Positions 43,330-55,105 of a DNA stretch of 64,000 nucleotides are shown here, piece after piece. How positions within the stretch are numbered: position 1 is the first letter of the stretch; every line of letters starts with the position of its first letter. The notes beneath the pieces are model-generated. The model worked only from the letters and a program-made list of their open reading frames with translations. It had not been told where the DNA came from and made no database searches. Both the position numbers and the translations under genes were made by a program. This DNA is from Eutreptiella sp. 'Long Island Sound 2002' (taxonomy: Eukaryota > Euglenozoa > Euglenophyceae > Eutreptiales > Eutreptiaceae). The stretch lies in assembly GCA_964036045.1 (NCBI GenBank), contig OZ038382.1, positions 78,343,918 through 78,407,917 of the forward strand. The letters run 5' to 3'.

Positions 43330-46149
43330 CCCTGCACCTGCAGCAAGAACCCTGCCTACACTTGTGTGTAGAGTGCTAAATTGCACCCTATGAATGTGAC
43401 AAAAGACGCAAAGCAACACAGCTGTTGGAAAAGGATACTTTCAGGCAGCAGAATTGCAAGGAGCTGGGGCACTGCATTTGGAAGGTATTGGTAACTCAGT
43501 GACCAGCCAGGTGCACAGGGTGCAAATCACTATGAAACCAGAGATGGAGCATGTGGAGGGGACATGGTGGGGAACTGAAAACTTTCTGGTGGTGCATCAA
43601 ACATGAATACTTGGTAAAGGCGATAAGCATTTCACTGTCAAAGGAGTCAAGTGATCAACATTCAGTGAAGGGGAGTAGCATTCAGCAAAAATGCAAAAAC
43701 AAACTTTGAAAAAACGTAAACTTTAATTTGAAAGATCTTTTTCGCACTCTTGCTGCATTGCATTGTCTGTGCAATTTCTTAGACTTATAGATGCACAGCC
43801 TTGGCCTAGAAGAATGCACCCCACCACAGTTGCACCCCAACAAAGGCGGTCACTTAAAGACTACATGGACAATGGTATATGGGTCACAAGCAATGGCAGA
43901 ACATACAATGATCAATAAAGGCAGACTTTCAGACCCTAACTGTAGGCTGTGCTAAGGGGGGATTGGAGCAGCATACATCCCAAATTCACTGGGCTTCTTG
44001 CAGGGACATCCAGTACTCTCAGTTGTCTTCCAATCGTCGTGTTACAAGGATACCTCCGTTGGAACAGCGTACCACTCACCCTCAATTGTCACTTTCAATA
44101 AGGCCACACAAAAATCACACTGAACTTCACGCTTTGCCTCAAGTTGAGGCATGCCTACAATTTTATATGGCAAATGACAACTCTGCCCCCCCCTCCATCA
44201 AGGGCCACCCCCCTTGGGGCCAAACCCATATTGCCGCTTTGCCCCTTAAGAGTGCTTACTGATGCACAAGTAAACGCCGTTCGTAACCCGTTTTTGTGGA
44301 AGGTTGGCACTTTGTGTCTACAACATGCGACACTGTCTACTTGGGCAAATAGCGCCTACAAGCTACAAACCAGAATTTCTATGGTTCACGCATGAATGGG
44401 AGTGGTGCACAGGTAAGTGGAGTAGCATTCGGTATAAATTGTGCATATTCCTGCATATTAGGGGCCGTCGGCCCCACATTGGGCGCTGTGCCCCAGAGGG
44501 TTTGGGGGGGGGGGTTCATGCACCTTGCATCCATAGCAAGGGCAACAACATCTGGCTCACCGATGGGGACACATGAGGTTAGCATACAACGCCATTCTAT
44601 GCACATGGAGCATGCCATGTGGTCACAAAAACAACAAGGGTCTTGTGTAACACATGCATCTTGGACCACATTTCCCATGACATCATATTACAATCATGGA
44701 CAGTCATTAAGGTATATAGAAGTCATGACCAACAATAGTTGTAACAATAATACAGTTGTAATGACCAGCAATAGAAGAATGCAAGGTCAATGCATAGTGC
44801 AACTCTTCTTTGCTTGTTGTAGCGCTTTTGATGCCATGCTGCAAAACTCAATACCAATCTTTGTCACAGCTAGACTATCCACCATTTAAGTAGTTTGTGG
44901 CACAAATGCCACCACAATTAAGGACAATAGAAGCCGCACTAAGCACACCAAGCAGTATTGTGGTGAGATTTGGAAGTTGAGGCCACTTTCATCTCCTCTT
45001 CCCACCACATGCAAAATCTACCTCTTCTCATCCCATCTCATATGCCCCCAGTTGGCCCACATTTGTACCTTGTGCACGAACTCTAACCGTTGAACAGACC
45101 ATAAATCCACTACCTAGTGGCATTGTCCAAACTTGCAGGGTGGCTATTAGAGATGAATTTTATGCCACTTTCTCTAGCCCATTTGCAGTCACGTTTTGAG
45201 GCATACATACCTCAAATACATAATCCAAGCAAATCTGATATGAAAGCTTTCTTGAAATTGTTAAAAGATGGAGTCCATGAGTGTGAGAATATCACAGTGC
45301 ATGTGATGTGGCAAAAATTTGAAATTCTTGGCAACAATTGCCACACTTGCATGCCAGCAACAAATGGTAGCACAACTTGCTAGATGAGTTAAAAACAAAA
45401 TTCGTGGTGTCCCAGCTAGCTGCTTGACCACCAAAATTTCCAGCATCTTGCAGCGGAATTGCAATCCAGGGAGAAAGGCCCCTCAATTGTACTTCCCAGA
45501 CCACCACACTAAATCACACTGGCTTGAAGGGGGGCCCCTCCCCGCAGTTGCAATGGACAGCAAGCCTAGGAGACAGACTGCTCCCCTTTTTTCTTGCTCA
45601 CCTCTTGGAGTGGAAAAGAACCGACTTTTATTCATTTAGTAATGGTGCGTCTTTGCGTATGTAAGGGATGCAATGCAAACTGAACCAAAATAAACCAGCA
45701 GCTACACAGCATCTCTTTTTCTCAAGACACGATCAGTCTCCTCTGTTTTTGTGGATCCACTAATTTGTGCCACAATATCCCTGCCGATCAGTTCACTTCT
45801 GTAAAATCTGTGTTTTCGGCACGTAAACAAAAAATTCTCACTGCTTTCTAAGGTAGGCAAAAATGCTTCCTCTACATACTCACTTTACCAAATGTAAAGT
45901 TACTACCTCCATCACATAGCACATACACAATGGTACCAATTCAGGAAACAGCCCTCATGCTGAAGCTCTGTCTTTTGCAGTGCTGCTTGGCAAATTGGAC
46001 ACACTTGTGTTGTTCAATAACACATCAATGTGCTTTTTGTTCGGGTGGTCATTTTGTTTGTTGGGACAGCCGCAAGGAGGTCTCTGAGCACTTGGCGTGG
46101 AAGGTTTGCTTGTGATCCAGCCGTCACTTTTGGTTGTTGCATTTGTCAG
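43330..46149. other. AT-richer stretch without recognised genes
   Basis: A plus frame of 165 codons at 44392-44889 matches nothing I know and has no splice context. No repeats with clear edges. Base composition is visibly less GC-rich than left of 40 kb. Confidence 0.45.
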
Positions 46150-46199
46150 CTATAGCAGGGGTATGCGCCCGCCAGCGCCAGACGACGGCTCCCCGCCAG

Positions 46200-46460
46200 A
46201 TGACTGGAATTATGGGAATTATGGGGAATTATGGGGAATTATGGGGAATTATGGGGAATTATGGGGAATTATGGGGGAATTATGGTGGAATTTGGGTGGA
46301 AGTATGGGGAATGATGGGGAATTATGGGGAATTATGGTGGAATTATGGGGAATTATGGGGGAATTATGGGGAATTATGGGGAATTATGGGGAATTATGGG
46401 AAATTATGGGGAATTATGGGGAATTATGGGGAATTATGGGGAATTTTGGGGAATTATGGG
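46200..46460 (+). repeat. 11-bp minisatellite, left arm
   Basis: About 23 units of gaattatgggg with some 12- to 16-bp variants (aattatgggg, aattatggtg). It opens frames in all phases, encoding runs like NYGELWGIMG, which I reject as genes. Confidence 0.95.
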
Positions 46461-46948
46461 GGAATTGTGGCTTGGTTTTGATTCCTGATGTGTTGCTGTT
46501 TGTTCCTGATGGCTTGCTTTTGATGCTTCCCGATCGCTTGCTGTTGATTCCTGATGTGTTGCCCAGTTGCTGGTGATCCCTGCTGGTCTATTCTTGATTC
46601 CTGGTGGCTTGCCGTTCATTCCTGCTGGTTCGTTCTTGATTCCTGATGGCTTGCTGTTGATTCTTGATCTGTTGCTTTTGACTGTTCCCTAGTTGTTGTT
46701 TATTCTGGCTAGTCTTGATTCCTGGTGGCCTGCTGTTGATCCCTGCTCGTTTGTTCTTCATTCCCGGTGGCCTCATTTGCTTTGCCAGCTGCCCCTGGGA
46801 AATGTATTCCCTGGGGGCCTTGTATAGGTAGGCGAGTCGCACATAAAGAACATTGTTGTGAGGATGAAAGTCTGACATGTCTGTGGAAGCAAGGGGCCAT
46901 ACGACGACAAAAAACAACGATCAGCAACACAAGAAATGACATCCCATA

Positions 46949-47232
46949 ATTCCCCATAATTCCCCATAATTCCCCATAATTCCACCATAACTCCCCATAA
47001 TTCCCCATAATTCCACCATGATTCCCCGATAATTCCCCATAATTCCCCATAATTCCACCACCATTCCCCATAATTCCACCATAATTCCCCACAATTCCCC
47101 ATAATTCCACCCAAATTCCCCATAATTCCCCCATAATTCCCCATAATTCCCCATAATTCCCCCATAATTCCCCATAATTCCCCCATAATTCCCCATAATT
47201 CCCCATAATTCCCCATAATTCCCCATAATTCC
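46949..47232 (-). repeat. 11-bp minisatellite, right arm (inverted)
   Basis: Same unit as the left arm on the opposite strand (ccccataattc), with its own set of variants, so it is not a simple recent copy. Confidence 0.95.
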
Positions 47233-47579
47233 ACCAACCCCAATCATCCCACCAGCAGTTGTTCGACAAGCCCACTATAGCCTTTAGGAATTATGGGAAA
47301 TTTCCCCGCCACCGCCAGATGAACTTTCCCCGCCAGCGCCGCCAACGATTTGGCGGGCGCATACCCCTGCTATAGGGACTTGCCTGCTGATATCTGACTA
47401 CTGAGAGTCTATCTTAACACCTGTCTCCAAGATATTGGCCTTTTTTGGTTTCATGGGAGCTGTTCCTAATGGGGTCACTTTGGCAAAACAAAATATTGTG
47501 TTGTTGTTGGTATTCTGGGCATGAGAAAGATGACCAATCAGTCTTCATTTTCATACATTTCTCTCGGGGACGGTAAGGA

Positions 47580-48157
47580 TTGAGCCAACTTGGTGGGTTT
47601 TCGGTGGCCGTCGTCACTGTTGCGTTATTTGTGGCCGCTGTGTGTCCCTTAGGGGGGGAGGGTATGTGGGGTATATTCGGAACGGGTCTGCATGCTGTAC
47701 TGACGACACGTTTGAGATTTTTCGTCTATTTCGATTTTTGGAATGTGTCGAAATGGCAGGGTGGTGCCTATAAGTCTTCAACCAGCCATCTAGACCACCT
47801 GCAGAACCCTGTTTTGATCAGAGATGACAAAATAAAGTGGCTGGATTTTGGCGTAACACAAGACCCTGAGAACCTGCAGCCCCATCCTGGCTTTTCTGGG
47901 TGAAATCAGGGCACAGAGAGACCATTGCGTGGCGCAAGGTGCGGCTGACCAAACAACGCAACGTGGACATCACAACTGACGGTCTGTGGGCCATGCCTCT
48001 GAACACAGGGTGGGTGCCAGTCAAGGCACGCAGGCTGCAGGATTGGGGAAAACTGAAGAAATATGTTCCCATTCACAAGCAGGGGGATGTGTGCCCCAAT
48101 GGGGCCCCTGCTCCTGTGGAAGGGGGCAACAATGCGGACGATTTAGATTCAGAATAA
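47580..48157 (+). pseudogene. Frameshifted plus-strand coding remnant
   Basis: Two consecutive frames look like one protein split by a shift near 47898. The first ends NPVLIRDDKIKWLDFGVTQ and QDPENLQPHPGFSG. The second continues ETIAWRKVRLTKQRNVDIT, then GLWAMPLNTGWVPVKARRL and LKKYVPIHKQGDVC, ending DDLDSE-stop. Spacing of charged and aromatic residues suggests a real, perhaps transposase-like, protein. I cannot name the family. Confidence 0.35.
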
Positions 48158-49203
48158 TATGTGGCCCCTCGAGCATTGCCCTGTCTTGTGCATCGTCCAC
48201 TTTGCAGCTCCGTTTGCTCCAAAATGTGATCATCCCCCCCCCACCCATACATCTCTGAAACCGCCTTCCTTCAAAAAGTATACACATACCCCCCCCCCCC
48301 CCCCAAACGGGACGAAATTTTGGCGCATTGGAGCAAAATTGCACAAAATCTAGGAAAAGTGCCAAAACCCACCGTGTTGGCGCACAACGAATGTCCCCGA
48401 GAGATATGCAATTGCTATGGAGTTGTTGTGGGGGCATGTCCACCACATGAAACTTTAGGTAATTGTGCAACCTCCACACGGTGCAACAACACCCCCATGA
48501 AGTCCCACAATGGAGCACGAATTTGAGCATTTTCTACTGGTGCTTGTCAGGTGCAGTGTCAGCCAATGGTGGGGACATCAAAAGAGACGAGAACTCATAA
48601 AAATTTAAAACATGCCAATGATGTTCCAAAAAGATGAGATTTCGGTTTGCTCAAAGGGGGGGGGGGATCTTTGGCAAACAAACGTTTACCAAAGGCCGTG
48701 ACTAAAGTATAACTGGGTGCGAAAGAGTTGATGCACGAGCCACTATCTACTGTGGCACGCATCCGCGCACTATCACAAAGGCATAACATAGCCCTAGCTG
48801 GAACGCTTGGGCTTGGAATCAGCCTTTTATCGTTCAACTCGAGCCCCAGGGGCTGCAGGTGTGGCAAGTGCAGCAGGTGTGCAACACAGTGTTGTCAAAA
48901 GATGCGCCCTAGCCACCTTATTGTGAACAGGAAGGTTAACTCCATGGTCAAAATGACGGCAAACAACACCTCCGGTTGTTTGGATAGGGCGCAGTCCGCG
49001 CAAATGGGGTGGGGTACAGGATGTGTCCAGGATTGATGACTTAATTATTGACCGCTAACTACACACTGCTGCAGACCACAGGTTGCCTGCAGACTGCTGC
49101 TGGTGAACTACGCAATGATGCCAACCTCCCATGATGCTGGTTGCCAACCGTGCACAGTGAGGCATATGGGCGAGCACATAAAACAGTCACCCATCCAGCG
49201 TAC

Positions 49204-49665
49204 TTGCCAGTGGTCTTGCAGGACCACCAGGTGCTCAGCTGCCATCTTCTGCACAGAGCCCCGGTGTACCCTGACGTGTCTCTTGTCATTGGCACAAACA
49301 ACATAAACGCACAGAGGTCGTCCCACCGTTGGCGAAGGGGGTCCCGGAGCTCTAGTAGGCGGGCGCGGACGCGGCGTCGGTAGTCCCTGCCGAGCGCCTT
49401 CTGCCGGACCTCCTGCCACGTGTCGTCGGGGAGGATCCCGTGGTCGTGGAAGGCTGCGATGAGGTCATCCCACGCCGGGCGGGGTGCCCCCGGGGGGGGG
49501 GGGTCGTCATATACGTGTGGTGCCCGGCGAGGTGGGGCACCAGAGCGCCCCACTGGCACCCATCCGCGACGTCCCGGTGGAGGAGGGCCAGTAGGGTGCC
49601 GTCCGCAATCGCCTCCCACCCTACCCTCAGTCCTTCGCAGCTGTCCAGCTCCCGGCGTAGCGCGG
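49204..49665 (-). CDS. PH-domain gene, most upstream exon seen (contains a frame slip)
   Basis: The acceptor may be cgaccttgcag ending at 49666. Alternatively an in-frame ATG at about 49688 (MLPTDLAAALRRE) may be the true start. The first part codes ELDSCEGLRVGWEAIADG and LLALLHRDVADGCQWG. After the 11-base G-run at about 49491-49502 the sense moves to another frame: PAWDDLIAAFHDHGILPDD, TWQEVRQKALGRDYRRRVR, ARLLELRDPLRQRWDDL. The donor is probably CAA/gtacgc at 49203. Arg-rich helices in the GC-rich style of the downstream exons. The slip is likely a homopolymer length error. Confidence 0.5.
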
Positions 49666-49669
49666 CTGC

Positions 49670-52600
49670 AAGGTCGGTGGGGAGCATGAGGAGCAGGGGC
49701 CCCGGAACCAACACAAGCACGGAATGCAGAAGACTCTATTTCCAGGGCAGGGGCCTCAGGAGTCAGGGTGTGGGCCAGAGTATTGACATCAGGGCTTGAG
49801 CCTAGCAACCTCCCAGATGAGTCGGGTGACTGCACGGAAATCCAAAGGCGGTGAGGGGAGATCCCATGATATCACACAAAATATTGGCAATTCTACAGCT
49901 TCGTCTTTCAAAAAAAAGCAGGCTTTCAAATAGACTAACGCTGTGGCTTTTTGGGGGAGCCAGGGGATCCAGTGGCACACCGGCAAGGACCTGGACCCAG
50001 ACCAAGCGTACCACTGGCGTACAAGTGCCTCCGCCCGTGCGTGGTTTGGCCCAAATTGGTGAACCTGGTCGCCAAAGAGGTAAAACGGTTAAAAAAAAAA
50101 GGGGGGGGCGCCCACACTGTGTTGATCAACATTTGATGAAAATGACTAATGGCTTGAAATCCCCCACACCCTTGCACGCTGATCCCCTCTACATTTTGCG
50201 CAATGTGGCAGTTGTAAATGCCAGTTGCAGGACAGAATCTGAAAATCAGGCAACCCAAGCTGAATTTGCAAAGGTGGAAACGAGCGACGGTCATGTGAAC
50301 GTAAAACAGGCTATTTATCACCTCATAGGATTGGCCGCATACACAGCAGGGCTCACCGGCTGTTTGGTCATCAACAGATTGACGCAACCCCAGGCCCTGG
50401 CTTTGGTTCCAGATATAAAGAGCTCACGTTCTGTGACGTTGATCAAACCCCTGATGCACGGCAAGCAGGGGATTTCTGAACCACCCTCCCTGAGGAAGGG
50501 GGGTGGGGATGGAGGGCCTGGCCAACCCACCGGACCACGCATCCACCCACCTCAGAGAAAATGTCTATATCTATTTAAGGGGCTGGAAATTCGAGGCTGA
50601 TTTCAGGTACACAAACTCTCGAAGTCGAAGTCCAAGTAGGGCCAGGGGTGTCCTTCATGCAAAACACGAAAAAATCTGCCTGGACCTCAACAGAGCACAG
50701 GCCGATCAGCAACCGCTGTCGATGACCGGCCGACCAGCATCTGTTGACCATCAAGCCATCAATCCAAACCCTTCGTCTCCAGTGAAGAGGAACAAAAAAA
50801 AAAGAAATCTCGCATTCCTTTGTGAGGCAGCGCGTTCAATAACTGGGGTTAAGAAGTGAGCTTCCAAAGGTTCATGGGGCCCAACACAACACAAGGGCAG
50901 GCATGGGCATGCGATGGCCCACTGGCTTCGACTGTGTATCCCCGTGCTACCTTCCCAACGGTCTCCACAGCACCGTCTGCTACTCACCCAATACACATTG
51001 CAGTCACCGCTCGCCTCTACACTGCCCTTCACATTGCGGGTGGCCCCAAACTTACATACTCCCTGTCTCGCAGTAGGTGCTGGCCGTTTCAACTTTACAT
51101 TAGCGTACACCTACGCTGTACTCCGCCCCCGCGTCGCGCACTCCTCAACAATTAGCCCAGAAATGCAACCGCAGCGGAGGACGACACATGAACATTTGAA
51201 AAACCCTCCAAGGCACACGGGGATGATAGCCTGCAGAATGCGGGGTGGCAGCCTGCGTTGCACATGCAATCGCAGCGATAGGGCCTACAGAAGGTCATGC
51301 ATCGCCTGCAGAGAAAGCCGAAGACAGACGACCGCTGCGCGCAATGCAACAGAAATGCAGAACATACCAAAACAGCGGAACCCGCCCAAAGAGACCGTGA
51401 CTGTTTCGCCTCCTTCTGCGCATGGGGCCTGCAGGGCTGTCCCAATGACCCCTCAAATCCTCAAACCCTCAAAATCAGGTCCCCTTGACTCCTGATGCCT
51501 CACGCCTGGGCTAATTGCCTCCTTGCACGCCATTTCCGGGGCTGGAAGCCGCAACATTTCGTTCGACACGCAACCCGCTTGAGTATTGTGTCGGGCATGG
51601 AAATGCGGGGGCGCGGTCGTTTGTGCAGCAGCCGATAAATGTGGTGTGCCATGAGATTACAGGGCGCCCACCCCAAACGGGTTCGTTTGGACCTACACCG
51701 ACGGTTAAGAAAGCAAGCCATGGCAGGAACCACGTTGCGTCATGTTAACACTTCACCCATAGCAAACCTGCACTGCCGCCACTAGTGTAGGAGCACAGCA
51801 GCACAAGCAGCAGATTTATCATGTCGTGAAACCACTGGCTGTTGGGAGCGCGGGGCCGGAGGGTGTGCCGCATGCATGCAAGCGCAGCCGTGGCGCGATC
51901 CCCCGGTGCTTACAGGCATAGTGTGGACACTGGGCATGAGAGAAAGGCGCCCGCACCGCGTTGTGCTCCGCGCGCGCACCGCGCAGGCGTTTCTAGCAAC
52001 CCTCTTCTGCATTTTTCAAGTTTTTTTCAGGGTGGCAAGGACGCGGTGGCCTAAGGGGTACACATACAACAACGGAGGCCTCCACTCCAGCCTCCTCACC
52101 AAAGGTGGTTGTAGCTGCCCACACCCCCTACCAGGGGAGGGCCGTAGGAAGAGGAAGAAGAAGATGTAGAACTCTCTGGTACGGCCGCTCGACCGAAGAG
52201 CCTAGTGCCCCACAGGGTGCCCAAGCCTGTGGAGCCGTTTCGAACGTTTCGCGTTTCGACATGTTGCTCAATGGGGTGCCCATTCCCATGATGCAACCGT
52301 TTCGGTGTGCTCGTATTGGTTCGTTTCGCGTTTCGATTGTCACGACGTCGGCTACGAGGAAGCCTCCTCTTCCTCTTCATCGGCGGACGTAAGTGACGAG
52401 CCTGAGGATGATCAATCTGAATCCGAATCAGAATCGGAATCTGAACCACGACGTCTCGTGGCCGGTGGCTGCCCGTAAATGCCACTTGGGAAGTGGTCCC
52501 AGGGGCCGTAGGGCTCATAGCGCACATTGCGCACATTCAGAAATTGCTGAATGTGCACAACGGCTCGCACCCTGCACGTGGAAAACGCCCGCACCGCGTG

Positions 52601-52860
52601 GTGCACCGCGCGCACCGCGCGGGCGCCTTTCTCTGAGAATGATAAGAATAAATCACGTGTGCCATCTGCTGCGACACTCCAGGATGATGCCCAATCCGTG
52701 TGTGTACGTGTGGGTGGGTGAGTGGGTGGGTGTCTGTGGGTGGATGGGTGTGCAGGGAGGTTTGCATTTTGGTCACCGCACCTGACTGCTTCGCCCAGGG
52801 AAACGTCAACCGTGACTTTAACCTGGAATTCACAGCCCCAATCATGGCTGAGAAATGAGG
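49670..52860. other. Stretch between exon 49665 and the G-rich element; no firm gene
   Basis: Two GC-rich, nearly palindromic patches (about 51948-51990 and 52577-52622, both containing cgcccgcaccgcg and ccgcgcgcaccgcgc) lie about 630 bp apart. Between them, plus strand 52350-52480 has an acidic frame (SSSSSSADVSDEPEDDQ, then a Ser-Glu repeat) ending at a TAA. It is unassigned. Confidence 0.35.
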
Positions 52861-52866
52861 ACTGTA

Positions 52867-53350
52867 TACAGGGGGGGGGGGGGAATTCTGTACGGGGATT
52901 TTTCCGCAGGGGAAAATTCCGCATGGGGAAAATTCCGCACCTGTCCAAAAAATCAAGGGGAAAATTCCGCACCTCCCAAATCTGCAGTGCATTGGAAGCA
53001 AAAGGGATCCTGGGATTGCGATCCCCAAAAGATCCTGGGAGAAGGCAATGACCATTGTGCCTGAGATCACCTCTGTAGATGGCGTGGCCCGCCATTCACA
53101 AATTATTCGACTTCCTGCCCCCCCTTCCCTGTTGGTTGACAACAACTGCAGAAGAGCGGGAACAAAACAAATGGGAGCGCGCGGCGAAGCACAAGGCATA
53201 CGGTGGTACGGTGGCTTACATGGACAAAATTCCGCACGGGGAAAATTCCGCACCTCCCTTCGAAAAATGAGGGGAAAATTCCGCACCAAGTTGAAATACG
53301 GAATTTTCCCCGCGGAAAAATCCCCCCGCGGAATTTCCCCCCCCCCTGTA
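52867..53350. mobile_element. G-rich miniature inverted-repeat element
   Basis: Both ends begin TACAGGGGGGG, then gaattc-like, ggggatttttccgc and ggggaaaattccg in inverted orientation (52867-52925 against 53285-53350). Subterminal copies of ggggaaaattccgcacct occur several times on each arm. The interior has no gene. The CAGGGG end is shared with the element at 46150. Confidence 0.75.
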
Positions 53351-54117
53351 TTCTCTGCTGAAGGCCCATCCCATGCGTGACCGGGTACAAAATGGAATTT
53401 GCCTGCACAGGACAGATTCTGTCCGCGCCAGAGGGAGCAAGTCTGTGCCCACTCTGTGGCCGGACTTCTTGGGTTTCTGCAGAGTGAGAGGAGACCAGTA
53501 TAGTGTGCGGTGAACTCTTGAGGGCCGTCATTCTCGTTCCATATCACAGGGGGCAGACTGTCGCTACCGTTGCCTGCCCTGTCCTGGAAACGGGGCGAGG
53601 GAGGCAAAAGAGTTTGCTGTTCTGTGCTGCCATGTCCTGCATGTGCATATTGCTGCAGTGGAGAGGGGGGGCTGCACGCCCACATGGGTGGCATTATCAT
53701 TGTCCCCTCGGGGCCTCCACAGTGCACGCTGGCCATCTGCCAGGGGCTCTGTGGCTTCCGAGTGCTTTGGCGCTGCTGCAGATTCGAACCAGGGTAACGA
53801 CAGCAACCCGCGCGCATGCAGGGATCCAAAGTACGGATGGTTTTGGCCCATTCATCCCGGAAAATTGCGCGCACGGCATGCTACTTTTGGGACATAGTTT
53901 TCCCAACCAACCTCCAACCAGCCCCTCTTCCAAACGCTACCCAAAACCAGTCTCGAAAACCCTATCTTCCCAAAACACAGCAAAAAATCTAATCTGTAGA
54001 CCACTGTATTAAAATGCACATCTCAATAAGAGAATTCCACAAAGGTTTGAAAGAATGGGTTAGGGAGCATAAAACCACTGTCAACAATTTTGTTGGCTTG
54101 CTGAGACTGAGCTGTGT

Positions 54118-54290
54118 ATGGATTGCCGCACAGATGCCAATGGGGGGAATAGTCTCACTCTCCATATTGGCGCTGAGGTTGATGGGGCAAGGTGTCTCGC
54201 CCTTCATGTGGGTGCGAACATTGATGGGGGCAACTGTCTTGCTCTCCATCTTGGTGCGGACGGTGTTGGGGGGAAGCCTCCTGCCCTTCA
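54118..54290. repeat. 42-bp tandem repeat, four units
   Basis: Units begin gatgggg(g)..., for example gatgggggcaactgtcttgc then tctccatcttggtgcggac. The period is a multiple of three. Plus strand encodes a regular 14-residue repeat (NIDGGNCLALHLGA), plus-strand second frame and minus strand are also open. Whether any frame is translated is unknown. Confidence 0.7.
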
Positions 54291-55090
54291 TTTTGGCAAA
54301 CTCATCCAGCTCATAAGGTGAGAGCAAGAAACCGGTGAAGGGGAAAATGAAGGGAATTGACACAATGGGGAGCACTTCCCATGGAGCGACGGCAAGTATG
54401 TGGTATCCCAACAAGGAATGAAGGGAAAAACATGAACACATTTTTCCTCAACAAAAACAGTCCAGACGTGCAAAATATCAAGTGTCCAGCAGTTCCCATT
54501 CATTGGGGCAACAAATCCCAAACCCCCTTCCTGGTCCAAAAATGCCACAAAAAATTGCACCCCTTCAATTTGTTCGCTCTCGCCCTGCCTAGTTGAAAAT
54601 AGAGGCAAACTATAATAACATTGCACCTTCTAGTATGCTTCAAGGGCTGACGAAAGAAAGAAAAAAATAAAGAGAACTAGACAGCCAAATTCACACTGTC
54701 AAACCATCCCCTCGAGGGTAGAAACATACAACACCACATTTGTAAGCATTGTTGAGTTAACGTGGGAGGACACATCACCACAACTACAGGCGCTTCGTCT
54801 GCACCAGGAATAAACCATGGCACCACATGCGTACTGCGCTCAAACCACCATCTATATTGTCGCTCCACCAAAGAGTGGTTGGGTTGAGCTACTTGCCGCA
54901 TGGTGCCACAAGAGTTCCCTGCATAGGCGTACAAGTCCCCACAGTGCACGGCTGTCCCAATATGCCCCGAAAATGGTTGTTGAAATGGAACCTTAAACTG
55001 TGTGTGCCTAGATGCATGTGTGCACCACCGAAAAATGTTGCTCTTCCCCAATGCACATACAAAAGACTCTTCTCAAATCAACAGCAGAAA

Positions 55091-55105
55091 TCATGATATC
55101 ACACA
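55091..55105 (-). other. C-terminal CaaX box (Cys-Val-Ile-Ser, stop)
   Basis: The last codons are TGT GTG ATA TCA TGA. Cys-aliphatic-aliphatic-Ser is a classical farnesylation signal. Known animal 5-phosphatases INPP5A and INPP5E also end in CaaX boxes that anchor them to membranes, so membrane targeting is expected. Confidence 0.85.

Larger units (their letters stand above)
46150..47375. mobile_element. Inverted-repeat element with minisatellite arms
   Basis: Perfect 25-bp terminal inverted repeats (46150-46174 and 47351-47375, outer end ctatagCAGGGGTATG). The outer six bases ctatag are themselves palindromic, so they could be a 6-bp target duplication around CAGGGG...CCCCTG ends. Next to each end is an array of gaattatgggg units, on the plus strand at left (46200-46460) and inverted at right (46949-47232). 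The core (46475-46790) is a third, diverged repeat of gattcctgatggcttgctg type. No transposase was found, so it is non-autonomous. Confidence 0.85.
2663..49665 (-). other. Span of a giant multi-exon gene: coiled-coil / PH-domain protein
   Basis: This is the inferred extent of one minus-strand gene. Exons in 5' to 3' order are 49665-49204, possibly 42246-42086, 40962-40532, about 39770-39559, 39455-39300, 30681-30439, 25753-25430, 23786-23522, 22710-22475, 19988-19539, 18068-17628, 5728-5485 and 4992-2663. Each has an AG acceptor and GT donor. From 39300 downwards every junction keeps one open frame, including two split codons (23522/22710 and 5485/4992). The exons share a GC-rich codon style and the product is mostly charged coiled coil ending in a PH domain. 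Total length would be at least about 1,650 residues. The 5' end and several junctions above 39.4 kb are not solved, so two genes cannot be excluded. The domain order recalls scaffold or motor-tail proteins, but no motor domain is visible. Confidence 0.55.

Noticed and set aside
46097-47275. ORFs encoding runs of Asn-Tyr-Gly-Glu-Leu-Trp
   Set aside because: They come from the 11-bp minisatellite arms and appear in every frame.
2663-49665. Assignment of the long gene to kinesin-3 (coiled coils plus C-terminal PH)
   Set aside because: No motor or FHA domain is visible in the window, and coiled coil plus PH alone is not diagnostic.
54288-54626. Minus-strand ORF downstream of the 5-phosphatase as a further phosphatase exon
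   Set aside because: The phosphatase frame already closes at 55091 with a CaaX box, and no motif or phase evidence links this region to it.
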